This document shows, one piece after another, positions 36,594 through 45,556 of a DNA stretch of 64,000 nt. Made by a program: the position numbers and the translations under genes. The notes under the pieces were generated by a model that did not search any database, was not told where the DNA came from, and saw nothing but the letters and a program-made list of their open reading frames with translations. Numbering within the stretch: the first letter of the stretch is position 1; every line of letters starts with the position of its first letter. This DNA is from Pseudomonas sp. MIACH (lineage in GTDB: Bacteria; Pseudomonadota; Gammaproteobacteria; Pseudomonadales; Pseudomonadaceae). The DNA lies in NCBI RefSeq assembly GCF_001269925.1, contig NZ_LHVO01000002.1, positions 496,001-560,000 of the forward strand. The letters run 5' to 3'.

Positions 36594-38264
36594 ATGACAA
36601 CAATAACTACCCCCGACTCGCGGTGGACGCGGCGGCGCGACGAGAAGCAGCGGCGGCTGGGGCTGGTCAAAAAATACGCAGACGGGGCCGTGTTGCCCAG
36701 CGACAGGATCGTCGAGGCGCTTGAGGCCCTGATCCTTCCCGGTGACCGCGTGGTGCTGGAGGGCAACAACCAGAAGCAGGCCGACTTCCTCTCGCGCTCC
36801 CTGGCCAAGGCCGACCCGGCCAAGCTTCACGATTTGCACATGATCATGCCCAGCGTCGGGCGGTCCGAGCACCTGGACCTGTTTGAAAAAGGCATCGCGC
36901 GCAAACTCGACTTTTCCTTCGCCGGCACCCAATCCCTGCGCATCAGCCAACTGCTCGAAGACGGCCTGCTGGAAATCGGTGCGATCCACACCTACATCGA
37001 ACTCTATGCACGGCTGGTGGTGGACCTGATCCCCAACGTCGTACTGTCCGCCGGTTTCATGGCCGACCGTGCCGGCAATATCTACACCGGCGCCAGCACC
37101 GAAGACACCCCGGCACTGATCGAGCCCGCCGCGTTCAGCGATGGCATCGTGATCGTGCAGGTCAACCAGTTGGTGGATGACGTCACCGACTTGCCCCGCG
37201 TCGACATTCCCGCCAGTTGGGTGGATTTCGTGGTGGTGGCCGACAAGCCCTTCTACATCGAGCCGCTGTTCACCCGTGACCCGCGCCATATCAAGCCGGT
37301 GCATGTGTTGATGGCGATGATGGCGATCCGTGGCATCTACGAAAAACACAATGTGCAGTCGCTCAACCATGGCATCGGCTTCAACACCGCCGCCATCGAA
37401 TTGATCCTGCCCACCTACGGTGAATCCCTGGGCCTGAAGGGCAAGATCTGCCGCAACTGGACCCTCAACCCGCACCCCACGCTGATCCCCGCCATCGAAA
37501 GCGGTTGGGTGGAAAGCGTGCATTGCTTCGGCACCGAACTGGGCATGGAGAACTACATCGCCGCCCGCCCGGATGTGTTCTTCACCGGCCGCGACGGTTC
37601 GATGCGCTCCAACCGGATGTTCTGCCAATTGGCCGGCCAGTACGCGGTGGACCTGTTTATCGGCGCCACCCTGCAAGTCGACGGCGACGGCCATTCCAGC
37701 ACCGTGACCCGTGGTCGCCTTGCCGGCTTTGGCGGGGCGCCGAACATGGGCCACGACCCGCGCGGTCGCCGCCATGGCACGCCGGCGTGGCTGGATATGC
37801 GTCACGACGATGCGCCGGTCGCGCTGCTGGAGCGCGGCAAAAAGCTCGTGGTGCAGATGGTCGAGACCTTCCAGGAAGGCGGCAAGCCCACCTTCGTCGA
37901 CACCCTCGATGCGGTGGAAGTGGCGCGTAAAAGCGGCATGCCCCTGGCGCCGATCATGATCTACGGCGACGACGTCACCCACCTGCTCACCGAAGAAGGC
38001 ATCGCCTACCTGTACAAGGCGCGGTCCCTGGAAGAGCGCCAGGCGATGATCGCCGCCGTCGCCGGGGTGACCGCCATCGGCATGCGCCATAACCCCAAGG
38101 ACACCGCGCGCATGCGCCGCGAAGGCCTGATCGCCTTGCCCGAAGACTTGGGCATCCGCCGCACCGACGCCACCCGCGAGTTGTTGGCCGCCAAGAGCGT
38201 GGCCGACCTGGTGGAGTGGTCCGGTGGCCTGTACAACCCGCCCGCCAAATTCAGGAGCTGGTAA
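36594..38264 (+). CDS. mdcA: Malonate decarboxylase alpha subunit MdcA
   Basis: A 556-residue acetyl-S-ACP:malonate ACP transferase, a CoA-transferase-like protein that exchanges acetyl for malonyl on the MdcC carrier. Visible: DRIVEALEALILPGDRVVLEGNN near the N-terminus, LSAGFMADRAGNIYTGAST, and FGGAPNMGHDPRGRRHGTPAW. Length is typical. It is the first gene of nine in the operon and ends immediately before mdcB (TAA then ATG). Confidence 0.96.
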   Translation: MTTITTPDSRWTRRRDEKQRRLGLVKKYADGAVLPSDRIVEALEALILPGDRVVLEGNNQKQADFLSRSLAKADPAKLHDLHMIMPSVGRSEHLDLFEKGIARKLDFSFAGTQSLRISQLLEDGLLEIGAIHTYIELYARLVVDLIPNVVLSAGFMADRAGNIYTGASTEDTPALIEPAAFSDGIVIVQVNQLVDDVTDLPRVDIPASWVDFVVVADKPFYIEPLFTRDPRHIKPVHVLMAMMAIRGIYEKHNVQSLNHGIGFNTAAIELILPTYGESLGLKGKICRNWTLNPHPTLIPAIESGWVESVHCFGTELGMENYIAARPDVFFTGRDGSMRSNRMFCQLAGQYAVDLFIGATLQVDGDGHSSTVTRGRLAGFGGAPNMGHDPRGRRHGTPAWLDMRHDDAPVALLERGKKLVVQMVETFQEGGKPTFVDTLDAVEVARKSGMPLAPIMIYGDDVTHLLTEEGIAYLYKARSLEERQAMIAAVAGVTAIGMRHNPKDTARMRREGLIALPEDLGIRRTDATRELLAAKSVADLVEWSGGLYNPPAKFRSW

Positions 38265-39098
38265 ATGCGCGCCCTTAAACTGCACGAACTCAGCCTCGCG
38301 GATCGCCTGGCGGATATGGCCGTCGATGCGCTGATCGATGAAGCCGACCTGTCGCCCAAGCCCGCCCTGGTGGACCGTCGCGGCAACGGCGCCCACAGTG
38401 ATTTGCACCTGGGGCTGATGCACGCGTCGGCGCTGTCGCTGTGGCCGATGTTCAAGGAAATGGCGGAGGCCGCGCTTGAATTCGGTGAAGTCGGCTTGCC
38501 CCTGCGCGAAGCCCTCGGCCGTATCGGGCGCGAAGGTGAACAAGCCATGCTCGCCACCACCCACGGCGTCAACACCCATCGCGGTGCGATCTGGGCCCTT
38601 GGCCTACTGACCGCAGCGGCCGCGCTGGAACCTCGCGCCATACCGCTGAATGCCGCCAGACTCGCCCTGCTCAACGACCGCTACGCGCCGCAAACCCCGA
38701 GCCACGGCGCCCAGGTCGCCCAGCGCTATGGCGCGCGCGGTGCCCGTGAAGAAGCGCAACTGGGCTTCCCGTCGGTGCTGCAACGCGGCCTGCCGCAACT
38801 GCACAAAAGCCGCCAGCAAAACGCCGGTGAACAGAACGCGCGCCTGGACGCCTTGCTCGCGATCATGACCGACCTGGCCGACACCTGCGTGCTCTATCGC
38901 GCCGGCCTGGAAGGCCTGCATGCCATGCAGCGCGGTGCCCAGGCCGTGCTCGACGCCGGCGGCAGCGCAAGCCTCGCCGGGCGCCGCCAACTGCATGAGC
39001 TGGACCACCAACTGCTGGCCCTGAATGCCTCCCCAGGTGGCGCCGCCGACCTGTTGGCCGCCTGCCTGTTTATCGACCGCCTCGACGGAGCGTTGTGA
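38265..39098 (+). CDS. mdcB: Triphosphoribosyl-dephospho-CoA synthase MdcB
   Basis: A 277-residue CitG-type enzyme that makes 2'-(5''-triphosphoribosyl)-3'-dephospho-CoA from ATP and dephospho-CoA, precursor of the MdcC prosthetic group. Family motifs: [50 protein letters not shown] and [13 protein letters not shown]. It abuts mdcA and its stop overlaps the mdcC start (TGATG). Confidence 0.95.
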   Translation: MRALKLHELSLADRLADMAVDALIDEADLSPKPALVDRRGNGAHSDLHLGLMHASALSLWPMFKEMAEAALEFGEVGLPLREALGRIGREGEQAMLATTHGVNTHRGAIWALGLLTAAAALEPRAIPLNAARLALLNDRYAPQTPSHGAQVAQRYGARGAREEAQLGFPSVLQRGLPQLHKSRQQNAGEQNARLDALLAIMTDLADTCVLYRAGLEGLHAMQRGAQAVLDAGGSASLAGRRQLHELDHQLLALNASPGGAADLLAACLFIDRLDGAL

Positions 39099-39397
39099 TG
39101 GAAACCTTATCCTTTGAATTCCCCGCCGGGCAGCCGCCAAAAGGTCGTGCGCTGGTGGGTTGCGTCGGCTCGGGCGACTTGGAAGTGCTGCTGGAACCGG
39201 GCACGGCCGGCACGTTGACCATCCAGGTACAAACCTCGGTGAATGGCGCCGAACAACGCTGGCAGCACCTGTTCGAACGCATTTTTCAAGAGCAGACGCC
39301 ACCGGCCCTGAACATTGATATTCACGATTTCGGCGCCACCCCCGGCGTGGTGCGCCTGCGCCTGGAGCAGGGTTTCGAGGAGATCGGCCATGACTGA
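39098..39397 (+). CDS. mdcC: Malonate decarboxylase acyl carrier protein MdcC (delta)
   Basis: A 99-residue carrier protein of the decarboxylase complex. Ser25 in VGCVGSGDLEVLLE is the expected attachment site for the phosphoribosyl-dephospho-CoA group. The ATG at 39098 overlaps the mdcB stop by one base; GTG at 39095 is a less likely start. It overlaps mdcD by 8 bases. Confidence 0.94.
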   Translation: METLSFEFPAGQPPKGRALVGCVGSGDLEVLLEPGTAGTLTIQVQTSVNGAEQRWQHLFERIFQEQTPPALNIDIHDFGATPGVVRLRLEQGFEEIGHD

Positions 39398-40232
39398 CTT
39401 GCTCGCTAAACACAGCTTCGTGGAACTGGGTGCGCGGCAGCGGGCCAAGGCCTTGTTGGATGCCGGCACCTTTCGCGAACTGATCGACCCGTTCCAGCGG
39501 GTCATGTCGCCCTGGCTCAGCCGCCAAGGTGTGGTGCCCCAGGCCGATGACGGCGTGGTGATCGCCAAGGGCAGCATCGGCGACTTGCCTGTGGTGATTG
39601 CAGCCATTGAAGGCAACTTCCAGGGCGGCAGCCTCGGTGAAGTGGGCGGCGCGAAAATCGCCGGCGCCCTGGAACTGGCCGCCGAAGACAACCGCAAGGG
39701 TATCCCGACCCGCGCCGTGCTGCTGCTGGAAACCGGCGGCGTGCGCTTGCAGGAAGCCAACCTCGGCCTGGCCGCGATTGCCGATATACACGCGGCGATT
39801 GTCGACCTGCGCCAGTACCAGCCGGTGATCGGCGTGGTGGCGGGCAGCGTTGGCTGTTTCGGCGGCATGTCTATCGCCGCCGGGCTGTGCAGCTACCTCG
39901 TCGTGACCCGCGAAGCGCGCCTGGGCCTGAATGGTCCGCAGGTGATCGAACAGGAGGCCGGGTTGGAAGAATACGACTCCCGCGACCGTCCTTTTATCTG
40001 GAGCCTCACGGGCGGCGAACAGCGTTTCAACAGCGGCCTGGCCGACCGTTACGTGGCCGACGATGTGGCGCAGATCCAGCAGACTGTCAGCGCGTTGTTG
40101 CAGCAAGGCGTACCCGCCCAACAACGCAGTCGCCAGGCTGATTATTACCTCACACGCTTGGCCGAGTTGGACGCCGTACCGCAAATCGACCCGGCGACCG
40201 TGCGCGAGCTGTATCAAGGAGAACGCTCATGA
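39390..40232 (+). CDS. mdcD: Malonate decarboxylase beta subunit MdcD
   Basis: A 280-residue crotonase/carboxyltransferase-fold subunit that, with MdcE, decarboxylates malonyl-ACP to acetyl-ACP. Visible: GSLGEVGGAKIAGALELAAED, AVLLLETGGVRLQEAN, GSVGCFGGMSIAAGLCSYL and LNGPQVIEQEAG. The start MTDLLAKHSF lies inside the end of mdcC; longer in-frame starts fall within mdcC and are rejected. It overlaps mdcE by four bases. Confidence 0.95.
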   Translation: MTDLLAKHSFVELGARQRAKALLDAGTFRELIDPFQRVMSPWLSRQGVVPQADDGVVIAKGSIGDLPVVIAAIEGNFQGGSLGEVGGAKIAGALELAAEDNRKGIPTRAVLLLETGGVRLQEANLGLAAIADIHAAIVDLRQYQPVIGVVAGSVGCFGGMSIAAGLCSYLVVTREARLGLNGPQVIEQEAGLEEYDSRDRPFIWSLTGGEQRFNSGLADRYVADDVAQIQQTVSALLQQGVPAQQRSRQADYYLTRLAELDAVPQIDPATVRELYQGERS

Positions 40233-40999
40233 GAGGCTTGCAGTGGTTCAACGCATTGAGCGCCGGCGCTCCAACCGTAGAAGGATTGCCCGCGTCGCTG
40301 AGGGTTGCCGACGGTGTATTGGGTGAGCAACAGGTACGCTTTGTCGCCGTGGTTACTGACGCGCAAAACCGCTTCCCTCGGGCGCGCAATGGCGAAGTCG
40401 GCCTGCTCGAAGGCTGGGGCCTGGCCAAGGCCGTCGATGAGGCCATCGCCCGCGGCGACAAGCGCCCCATCATCGCCATCGTCGATGTGCCCAGCCAAGC
40501 CTACGGCCGCCGCGAAGAAGCCCTCGGCATTCACCAGGCCCTGGCCGCTGCCGCCGACAGCTATGCCCGCGCGCGCCTCGCCGGCCACCCAGTGATTGCG
40601 CTGCTGGTGGGCAAGGCCATGTCCGGTGCGTTCCTGGCCCACGGTTACCAGGCCAACCGCCTGATCGCCCTGCGCGATCCCGGTGTGATGGTGCACGCCA
40701 TGGGCAAGGCGTCGGCCGCGCGGGTGACCCTGCGCAGCGTCGAAGAGCTGGAAGCCCTGGCCGCCAGCGTGCCGCCCATGGCCTATGACATCGACAGTTA
40801 TGCCAGCCTCGGTCTGCTCTGGGAGACCTTGTCGGTCAGCCAGATTGAACAGCCCACGGCGGACGATGTGGCGCGGGTCAGCGATTGTCTGGTGCATGCG
40901 CTCAAGGATATCGGCAGCACCGACTTGAGCGGGCGCCTCGGCGCGACTAATCGCGCAGCCTCAAGCCACGTTCGCCAACTGCTGCGAGAACAATGGTGA
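40229..40999 (+). CDS. mdcE: Malonate decarboxylase gamma subunit MdcE
   Basis: A 256-residue partner of MdcD in the carboxyltransferase-like core. Visible: RNGEVGLLEGWGLAKAVDEAI, IIAIVDVPSQAYGRREEALGIHQALA and LVGKAMSGAFLAHGYQANRLIAL, the oxyanion-forming loop of this fold. Length is typical. It overlaps mdcD (ATGA) and mdcG (7 bases). Confidence 0.95.
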   Translation: MRGLQWFNALSAGAPTVEGLPASLRVADGVLGEQQVRFVAVVTDAQNRFPRARNGEVGLLEGWGLAKAVDEAIARGDKRPIIAIVDVPSQAYGRREEALGIHQALAAAADSYARARLAGHPVIALLVGKAMSGAFLAHGYQANRLIALRDPGVMVHAMGKASAARVTLRSVEELEALAASVPPMAYDIDSYASLGLLWETLSVSQIEQPTADDVARVSDCLVHALKDIGSTDLSGRLGATNRAASSHVRQLLREQW

Positions 41000-41589
41000 A
41001 CGCCCACGACTTGCTCTGGGGCATGACCCCGGCGCATGTGCCCGCCGATGCACCGGCCTGGGTGCTGGAGGCGCTCGGCGCCGGCCACCCGGTGGTGGTG
41101 CGCCGCGCCATTGCCGAACCGGGTTATGTGGCGGTCGGCGTACGCGGGCGTATGCGTGAGCAGCGGTTCGCCGCCGAGATGCCGCTGGCGGCAGTGCAGC
41201 GGCGCGTTGCACCGGAAGCCCTGCGCGACGTGGTGTCGTCACGGGATTTACCCGCGCTGCACGCGCTTGCTCAATTGCGTTCGGTGCTGGTGCACGAGAC
41301 ATGGGGCGTCAGCGGTAGCGCAGGCTTTGAATTGGCCACCGGCATCGAAGCACTGCATGCCCAGAGTGATCTGGATTTGATCCTGCGTACGCCCAAGCGC
41401 CTTGAACGCGCCGATGCCGAGGACCTGCTGGCGAGCCTGGACACGACGGTGTGCCCTGTGGACCTGCAACTGCAAACCCCGTTTGGCGCCGTCGCCTTGC
41501 GCGAATGGGCCAGCGGCTCACGCCGTGTGCTGCTGAAAACCACCAGCGGCGCGCATCTTGTGCTCGACCCTTGGCAGGCCGTGGCATGA
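40993..41589 (+). CDS. mdcG: Phosphoribosyl-dephospho-CoA transferase MdcG
   Basis: A 198-residue holo-ACP synthase of the CitX/MdcG type that loads the prosthetic group onto MdcC. The nucleotidyltransferase-like motif SGSAGFELATGIEALHAQSDLD is present at about residues 105-126, with PVDLQLQTPFGAVALREWA further on. The start overlaps mdcE; GTG one codon later is an alternative. The stop overlaps mdcH by four bases. Confidence 0.94.
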   Translation: MVNAHDLLWGMTPAHVPADAPAWVLEALGAGHPVVVRRAIAEPGYVAVGVRGRMREQRFAAEMPLAAVQRRVAPEALRDVVSSRDLPALHALAQLRSVLVHETWGVSGSAGFELATGIEALHAQSDLDLILRTPKRLERADAEDLLASLDTTVCPVDLQLQTPFGAVALREWASGSRRVLLKTTSGAHLVLDPWQAVA

Positions 41590-42485
41590 GCAGCCTGCTG
41601 GTGTTTCCAGGGCAGGGCGCTCAGCGACCAGGCATGCTGAAGTCGTTGCCCGAACCTGTGCTGGCAGAAGCCAGCGATGCCCTGGGCGAAGACGTGCGCC
41701 TGCTCGATTCCGCGCAAGCCCTGGCCAGTACCCGTGCCGTGCAGCTGTGTCTGTTGATCGCCGGCGTGGCCCACGCCCGTCTGTTGGATCGCACCCCGGA
41801 TTACGTCGCGGGCCTGTCCATCGGCGCCTACCCGGCTGCGGTCATTGCCGGTGCCCTGGCGTTTGCCGAGGCGGTAAAACTGGTGAGCCTGCGCGGCCAA
41901 CTGATGCAAAACGCTTATCCACACGGCTACGGCATGACCGCGATCATCGGCGTGGAGTTATCCACCGTCGAAACACTCCTCGCCGACATCCACAGCCCCG
42001 AAACCCCGGTGTACCTGGCCAATATCAACGCCGACAACCAAAGCGTGATCGCCGGCAGCAACGAGGCCATGAAGCGTGTTGCCACGCGCATCAAGGGCAA
42101 CGGCATCGCCAAACGCCTGGCCGTCAGTGTGCCGTCCCATTGCGCGCTGCTGGCGCAACCGGCCGAGGCCCTGGCCCAGGCATTTGTCCCGCTCAAGGCG
42201 CCGCGCATCACCTACCTGAGCAGCACCCGTGCGCGGCCGATCCACAACCCTGAACACCTTCGCGACGACCTGGCCTTCAACATGTGCCGCGTCGTTGACT
42301 GGCGCGGCACCGTACAAAGCGCCTACGAGCGCGGTGTGCGCCTGCAAATCGAACTGCCCCCGGGCGCCGTGCTCACCGGCCTGTCACGCCGCGTGTTCGA
42401 ACAAGGCACGGTGATCGCCTGCGAAGGTGCACGCCTGGATACCTTGCAGGCCCTGCTGGAAGAGGAGGAGCGCCGCCACCGATAA
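41586..42485 (+). CDS. mdcH: Malonyl-CoA:ACP transacylase MdcH (epsilon)
   Basis: A 299-residue FabD-like acyltransferase that primes MdcC by malonyl transfer. FPGQGAQRPGM opens the protein, the nucleophile elbow is GLSIGAYPAA at about residue 83, and VPSHCALL carries the second active-site residue. The ATG at 41586 overlaps mdcG; upstream in-frame starts lie inside mdcG. It is followed after 67 bases by the transporter genes. Confidence 0.95.
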   Translation: MSSLLVFPGQGAQRPGMLKSLPEPVLAEASDALGEDVRLLDSAQALASTRAVQLCLLIAGVAHARLLDRTPDYVAGLSIGAYPAAVIAGALAFAEAVKLVSLRGQLMQNAYPHGYGMTAIIGVELSTVETLLADIHSPETPVYLANINADNQSVIAGSNEAMKRVATRIKGNGIAKRLAVSVPSHCALLAQPAEALAQAFVPLKAPRITYLSSTRARPIHNPEHLRDDLAFNMCRVVDWRGTVQSAYERGVRLQIELPPGAVLTGLSRRVFEQGTVIACEGARLDTLQALLEEEERRHR

Positions 42486-42552
42486 AGCACCACCCAAGGC
42501 TGTCGAAGCACAAAAACAACAATTTCGATCGAGCACTTCGAGGACAACAACA

Positions 42553-42957
42553 ATGATTATTTACGGTGTGGCATTGCTGGCGATCTGCACGCTTGCAGGC
42601 GTGATCATGGGCGACATGCTCGGCGTGTTGCTTGGCGTCAAATCCAACGTGGGCGGGGTGGGCATCGCCATGATCCTGCTGATCTGCGCCCGCCTGTGGA
42701 TGCAAAAACGCGGCGGCATGACCAAGGAATGCGAGATGGGCGTGGGCTTTTGGGGCGCGATGTATATCCCCGTGGTGGTGGCGATGGCCGCGCAACAAAA
42801 CGTCGTGACCGCCTTGCACGGCGGCCCGGTCGCGGTACTGGCGGCGATTGGTTCGGTAGTGGTCTGCGGTTGCACCATTGCGTTGATCAGCCGTACCCAC
42901 AAGGGCGAGCCTTTGCCCGCCGAAGAGCCGCTGATCGTGCCTGCGGGAGGTCGCTGA
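42553..42957 (+). CDS. madL: Malonate transporter subunit MadL
   Basis: A 134-residue membrane protein with about four hydrophobic segments, starting MIIYGVALLAICTLAGVIMGD. It is one half of the two-component MadLM malonate carrier, described as sodium-coupled in Malonomonas. GAGGACAAC lies just before the start. madM follows after one base, so the subunits are made together. Confidence 0.93.
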   Translation: MIIYGVALLAICTLAGVIMGDMLGVLLGVKSNVGGVGIAMILLICARLWMQKRGGMTKECEMGVGFWGAMYIPVVVAMAAQQNVVTALHGGPVAVLAAIGSVVVCGCTIALISRTHKGEPLPAEEPLIVPAGGR

Positions 42958-42958
42958 T

Positions 42959-43723
42959 ATGTGGGATCTCATCGAAAAAGGTTTGGAACATAACGGCCTG
43001 ATCACCGCGTTTGCCTTTGTTGGCGTGGTGATGTGGATTTCTGTGGTGCTGTCCAAGCGCCTGACGTTCGGGCGTATCCACGGCTCGGCGATTGCCATCG
43101 TCATCGGCCTGGTCCTGGCCTGGGTCGGCGGCACCATTACCGGTGGGCAAAAAGGCTTGGCCGACCTGGCACTGTTCTCCGGCATCGGCCTGATGGGCGG
43201 CGCGATGCTGCGCGACTTCGCCATCGTTGCCACGGCGTTTGAGGTGCAGGCCACCGAAGCGCGCAAGGCCGGGATGATCGGTGTGATTGCGCTGCTGCTG
43301 GGCACGATCCTGCCGTTTATCGTCGGCGCCAGCATGGCCTGGGTGTTTGGCTATCGCGACGCGATCAGCATGACCACCATCGGCGCGGGTGCCGTGACCT
43401 ACATCGTCGGCCCGGTGACCGGTGCGGCGATTGGCGCGACCTCGGATGTGATGGCGCTGTCCATCGCGACCGGGTTGATCAAGGCGATCCTGGTGATGGT
43501 CGGCACACCGGTGGCGGCGCGTTGGATGGGCTTGGATAACCCGCGTTCAGCGATGGTGTTCGGTGGCTTGGCCGGCACCGTGAGCGGCGTGACGGCAGGG
43601 CTGGCGGCGACGGATCGGCGCTTGGTGCCGTATGGCGCGTTGACGGCGACGTTCCATACCGGGCTTGGGTGTTTGCTGGGGCCTTCGCTGCTGTACTTTA
43701 TTGTGCGTGGGTTGGTGAGCTGA
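42959..43723 (+). CDS. madM: Malonate transporter subunit MadM
   Basis: A 254-residue polytopic membrane protein, the large half of the MadLM malonate importer. It begins MWDLIEKGLEHNGLITAFAFVGVVMW, and glycine-rich segments GGTITGGQKGLADLALFSGIGLMGG and GAGAVTYIVGPVTGAAIGATSDVM lie between membrane helices. It is the last structural gene of the operon; a degenerate REPIN lies between it and the convergent mdcR. Confidence 0.94.
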   Translation: MWDLIEKGLEHNGLITAFAFVGVVMWISVVLSKRLTFGRIHGSAIAIVIGLVLAWVGGTITGGQKGLADLALFSGIGLMGGAMLRDFAIVATAFEVQATEARKAGMIGVIALLLGTILPFIVGASMAWVFGYRDAISMTTIGAGAVTYIVGPVTGAAIGATSDVMALSIATGLIKAILVMVGTPVAARWMGLDNPRSAMVFGGLAGTVSGVTAGLAATDRRLVPYGALTATFHTGLGCLLGPSLLYFIVRGLVS

Positions 43724-43750
43724 GCTTGGCGGTTGCGGTGACTGGTCTGG

Positions 43751-43856
43751 CGCTATCGGGAGCAAGCCTCCTCCCACATTTTGACCGCATTCTCATGTTG
43801 GAACTCGGTCAAGTGTGGGAGGGGCGGTGCGACGATTCGACTTGCCTCCGATAGCG
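43751..43856. repeat. Degenerate REPIN between madM and mdcR
   Basis: CGCTATCGGGAGCAAGCC...CTCCCACATTTTGACCG on the left is inverted as CGGTCAAGTGTGGGAGG...CTTGCCTCCGATAGCG on the right. Compared with the copies at 18084 and 35679 the arms are arranged inside out: the GATAGC part is outermost and GTGGGAGG innermost. The 106-base dyad can serve as a two-way terminator. Confidence 0.75.
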
Positions 43857-43859
43857 GTC

Positions 43860-44774
43860 TCAGGCCTGCCGATTGGCGTACATCCGACACTCCGCCAGCA
43901 ACGCCAGTAAATTCGGATCACGCTCCTTAGCCTTCAGAAACACCACCCCGATATGCTGCTGCAACCGATACCTGGGTTGCAGCGGTATCAGCTTCACGCG
44001 GTTCTCGTACACCGCCGCAATCCGCCCCGGCAGCAACGCATAACCCACCCCCGAACTGACCATGCTCAGCAGTGTGAAGATGTCATTCACCTGCATCGCT
44101 ACCTTGGGTTCGAACCCCGCCTGCTTGAACACACGGTTGCCATCCTGATGGGTGGCGAAGCCTTGGGTGAGGGTGATGAAGGTGGCATCGCGCACGTCGG
44201 CCAGGTCGATTTGCTGGTCGCGGTCGAAGGGGGAGTCGGCCGGGGTGGCGAGGAAGATGTCGTCGGAGAACAGCGCAATCTGTTCGCAGTCGGGGTCGTT
44301 GGCGTGTTCGTCGAGGGAGATCAGGATGGCGTCGACTTCCATGTTCTTGAGCTTGTACAGCAGGTCGAAATTGGAGCCGAGGATCAGGTCGATATTGAGT
44401 TCACTGCGCCTGATTTTCAGGCCCATGATCAGTTGCGGCACGGTCTTGACCGTCAGCGAATACAACGAGCCGAGCTTGAAGCGTTCGGCGGAGAACCCGG
44501 CGGCTTCGCGGGTCAGGCGTACGCTATCGACCACATCGGCGATCAGTTTCTGCGCGCGTTCTTCGAGGACATAGGCGCTTTCCAGCGGGGTGAGATTGCG
44601 GCCCTCGTGTTTGAACAGCGGGCAGCGCAGGGCATTTTCCAGCGAGTGGATGGCGCGGTGCACGCTGACATTGCTGGTTTGCAGTTCGGCGGCGGCACGC
44701 GCCAGGTTGCCGGTGCGCATGAATGCCAGGAAGATTTCCAGCTTTTTGAGGGTGAATTCTTCGTCGATCAGCAT
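43860..44774 (-). CDS. mdcR: LysR-type malonate regulator MdcR
   Basis: A 304-residue LysR family regulator. The winged-helix domain is FTLKKLEIFLAFMRTGNLARAAAELQTSNVSVHRAIHSLE (residues about 7-46, quoted in parts), followed by the effector domain from about residue 95. The sequence and convergence with the mdc operon fit MdcR, which activates malonate genes in other bacteria with malonate as inducer. The start MLIDEEF is favoured; the frame is open 23 codons further. Confidence 0.87.
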   Translation of the reverse strand: MLIDEEFTLKKLEIFLAFMRTGNLARAAAELQTSNVSVHRAIHSLENALRCPLFKHEGRNLTPLESAYVLEERAQKLIADVVDSVRLTREAAGFSAERFKLGSLYSLTVKTVPQLIMGLKIRRSELNIDLILGSNFDLLYKLKNMEVDAILISLDEHANDPDCEQIALFSDDIFLATPADSPFDRDQQIDLADVRDATFITLTQGFATHQDGNRVFKQAGFEPKVAMQVNDIFTLLSMVSSGVGYALLPGRIAAVYENRVKLIPLQPRYRLQQHIGVVFLKAKERDPNLLALLAECRMYANRQA

Positions 44775-44918
44775 GGCCGTGGGCTCTTGTTCGAATGCGT
44801 CCGATTGTGCCCGCAAAACCGTGCGGCGTCCTCGGAACGTCACAAGACACTTGCACTCTTATGCGCAAGGCTGGACGCTTGCCAGCCAGTTCCAGCGGCT
44901 ACAGGAGGTCAGTGACAG

Positions 44919-45536
44919 ATGTATCACGGGGAACGATTCAACGCCTGGAGCCATTTGCTCGGTGCAGTCGCGGCGTGTATTGGCGCCGTGTGGATGTTGG
45001 TGGTGGCGAGCCTGGATGGCAGCCCCTGGAAGATCGTCAGCGTGGCGATTTATGGCTTTACGCTGATGGTGCTGTACAGCGCGTCGACCGTGTACCACAG
45101 CGTCCAGGGACGGCGAAAAGAGATCATGCAGAAGGTCGATCACTTTTCGATCTACCTGTTGATCGCCGGCAGCTACACGCCGTTTTGCCTGGTGACGCTG
45201 AGAGGCCCGTGGGGGTGGACGTTGTTCGGCATCGTGTGGGGGCTGGCGGTGATCGGCATCCTGCAAGAGATCAAGCCGCGCTCCGAGGCGCGCATCCTGT
45301 CCATCGTGATCTACGCGGTGATGGGCTGGATCGTGCTGGTGGCGGTCAAGCCGCTGATTGCCGCGCTGGGGACGGCTGGATTTACCTGGCTGGCGGCGGG
45401 CGGGGTGCTGTACACCGTCGGCATCATCTTCTTTGCCCTGGAGGATCGCCTGCGGCATTCCCATGGGATCTGGCATTTATTTGTGATCGGCGGGAGCCTG
45501 CTGCACTTTGTGGCGATCATGCATTACGTGCTTTGA
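44919..45536 (+). CDS. Hemolysin III family (PAQR-like) membrane protein
   Basis: A 205-residue protein with seven hydrophobic segments. The metal-site residues of the PAQR/HlyIII family are visible: S-x-x-YHS in YSASTVYHSVQG, the Asp-His in VDHFSIYLLIAGSYTPF, and the two histidines in HGIWHLFVIGGSLLHFVA. Despite the name, hemolysis is not implied; bacterial members are linked to membrane lipid homeostasis. A half REP follows its stop codon. Confidence 0.9.
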   Translation: MYHGERFNAWSHLLGAVAACIGAVWMLVVASLDGSPWKIVSVAIYGFTLMVLYSASTVYHSVQGRRKEIMQKVDHFSIYLLIAGSYTPFCLVTLRGPWGWTLFGIVWGLAVIGILQEIKPRSEARILSIVIYAVMGWIVLVAVKPLIAALGTAGFTWLAAGGVLYTVGIIFFALEDRLRHSHGIWHLFVIGGSLLHFVAIMHYVL

Positions 45537-45548
45537 ATGTGGGAGGGA
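45536..45548. repeat. Half REP unit
   Basis: AATGTGGGAGGGA overlaps the stop region of the hemolysin III gene. The matching inverted arm is not present nearby, so this looks like a decayed or solitary half element. Confidence 0.5.
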
Positions 45549-45556
45549 CGTTGTCC

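Noticed and set aside
36555..38579. 674-codon minus-strand open frame over mdcA and mdcB
   Set aside because: Same reverse-frame composition artefact; mdcA and mdcB have full-length family matches on the plus strand.
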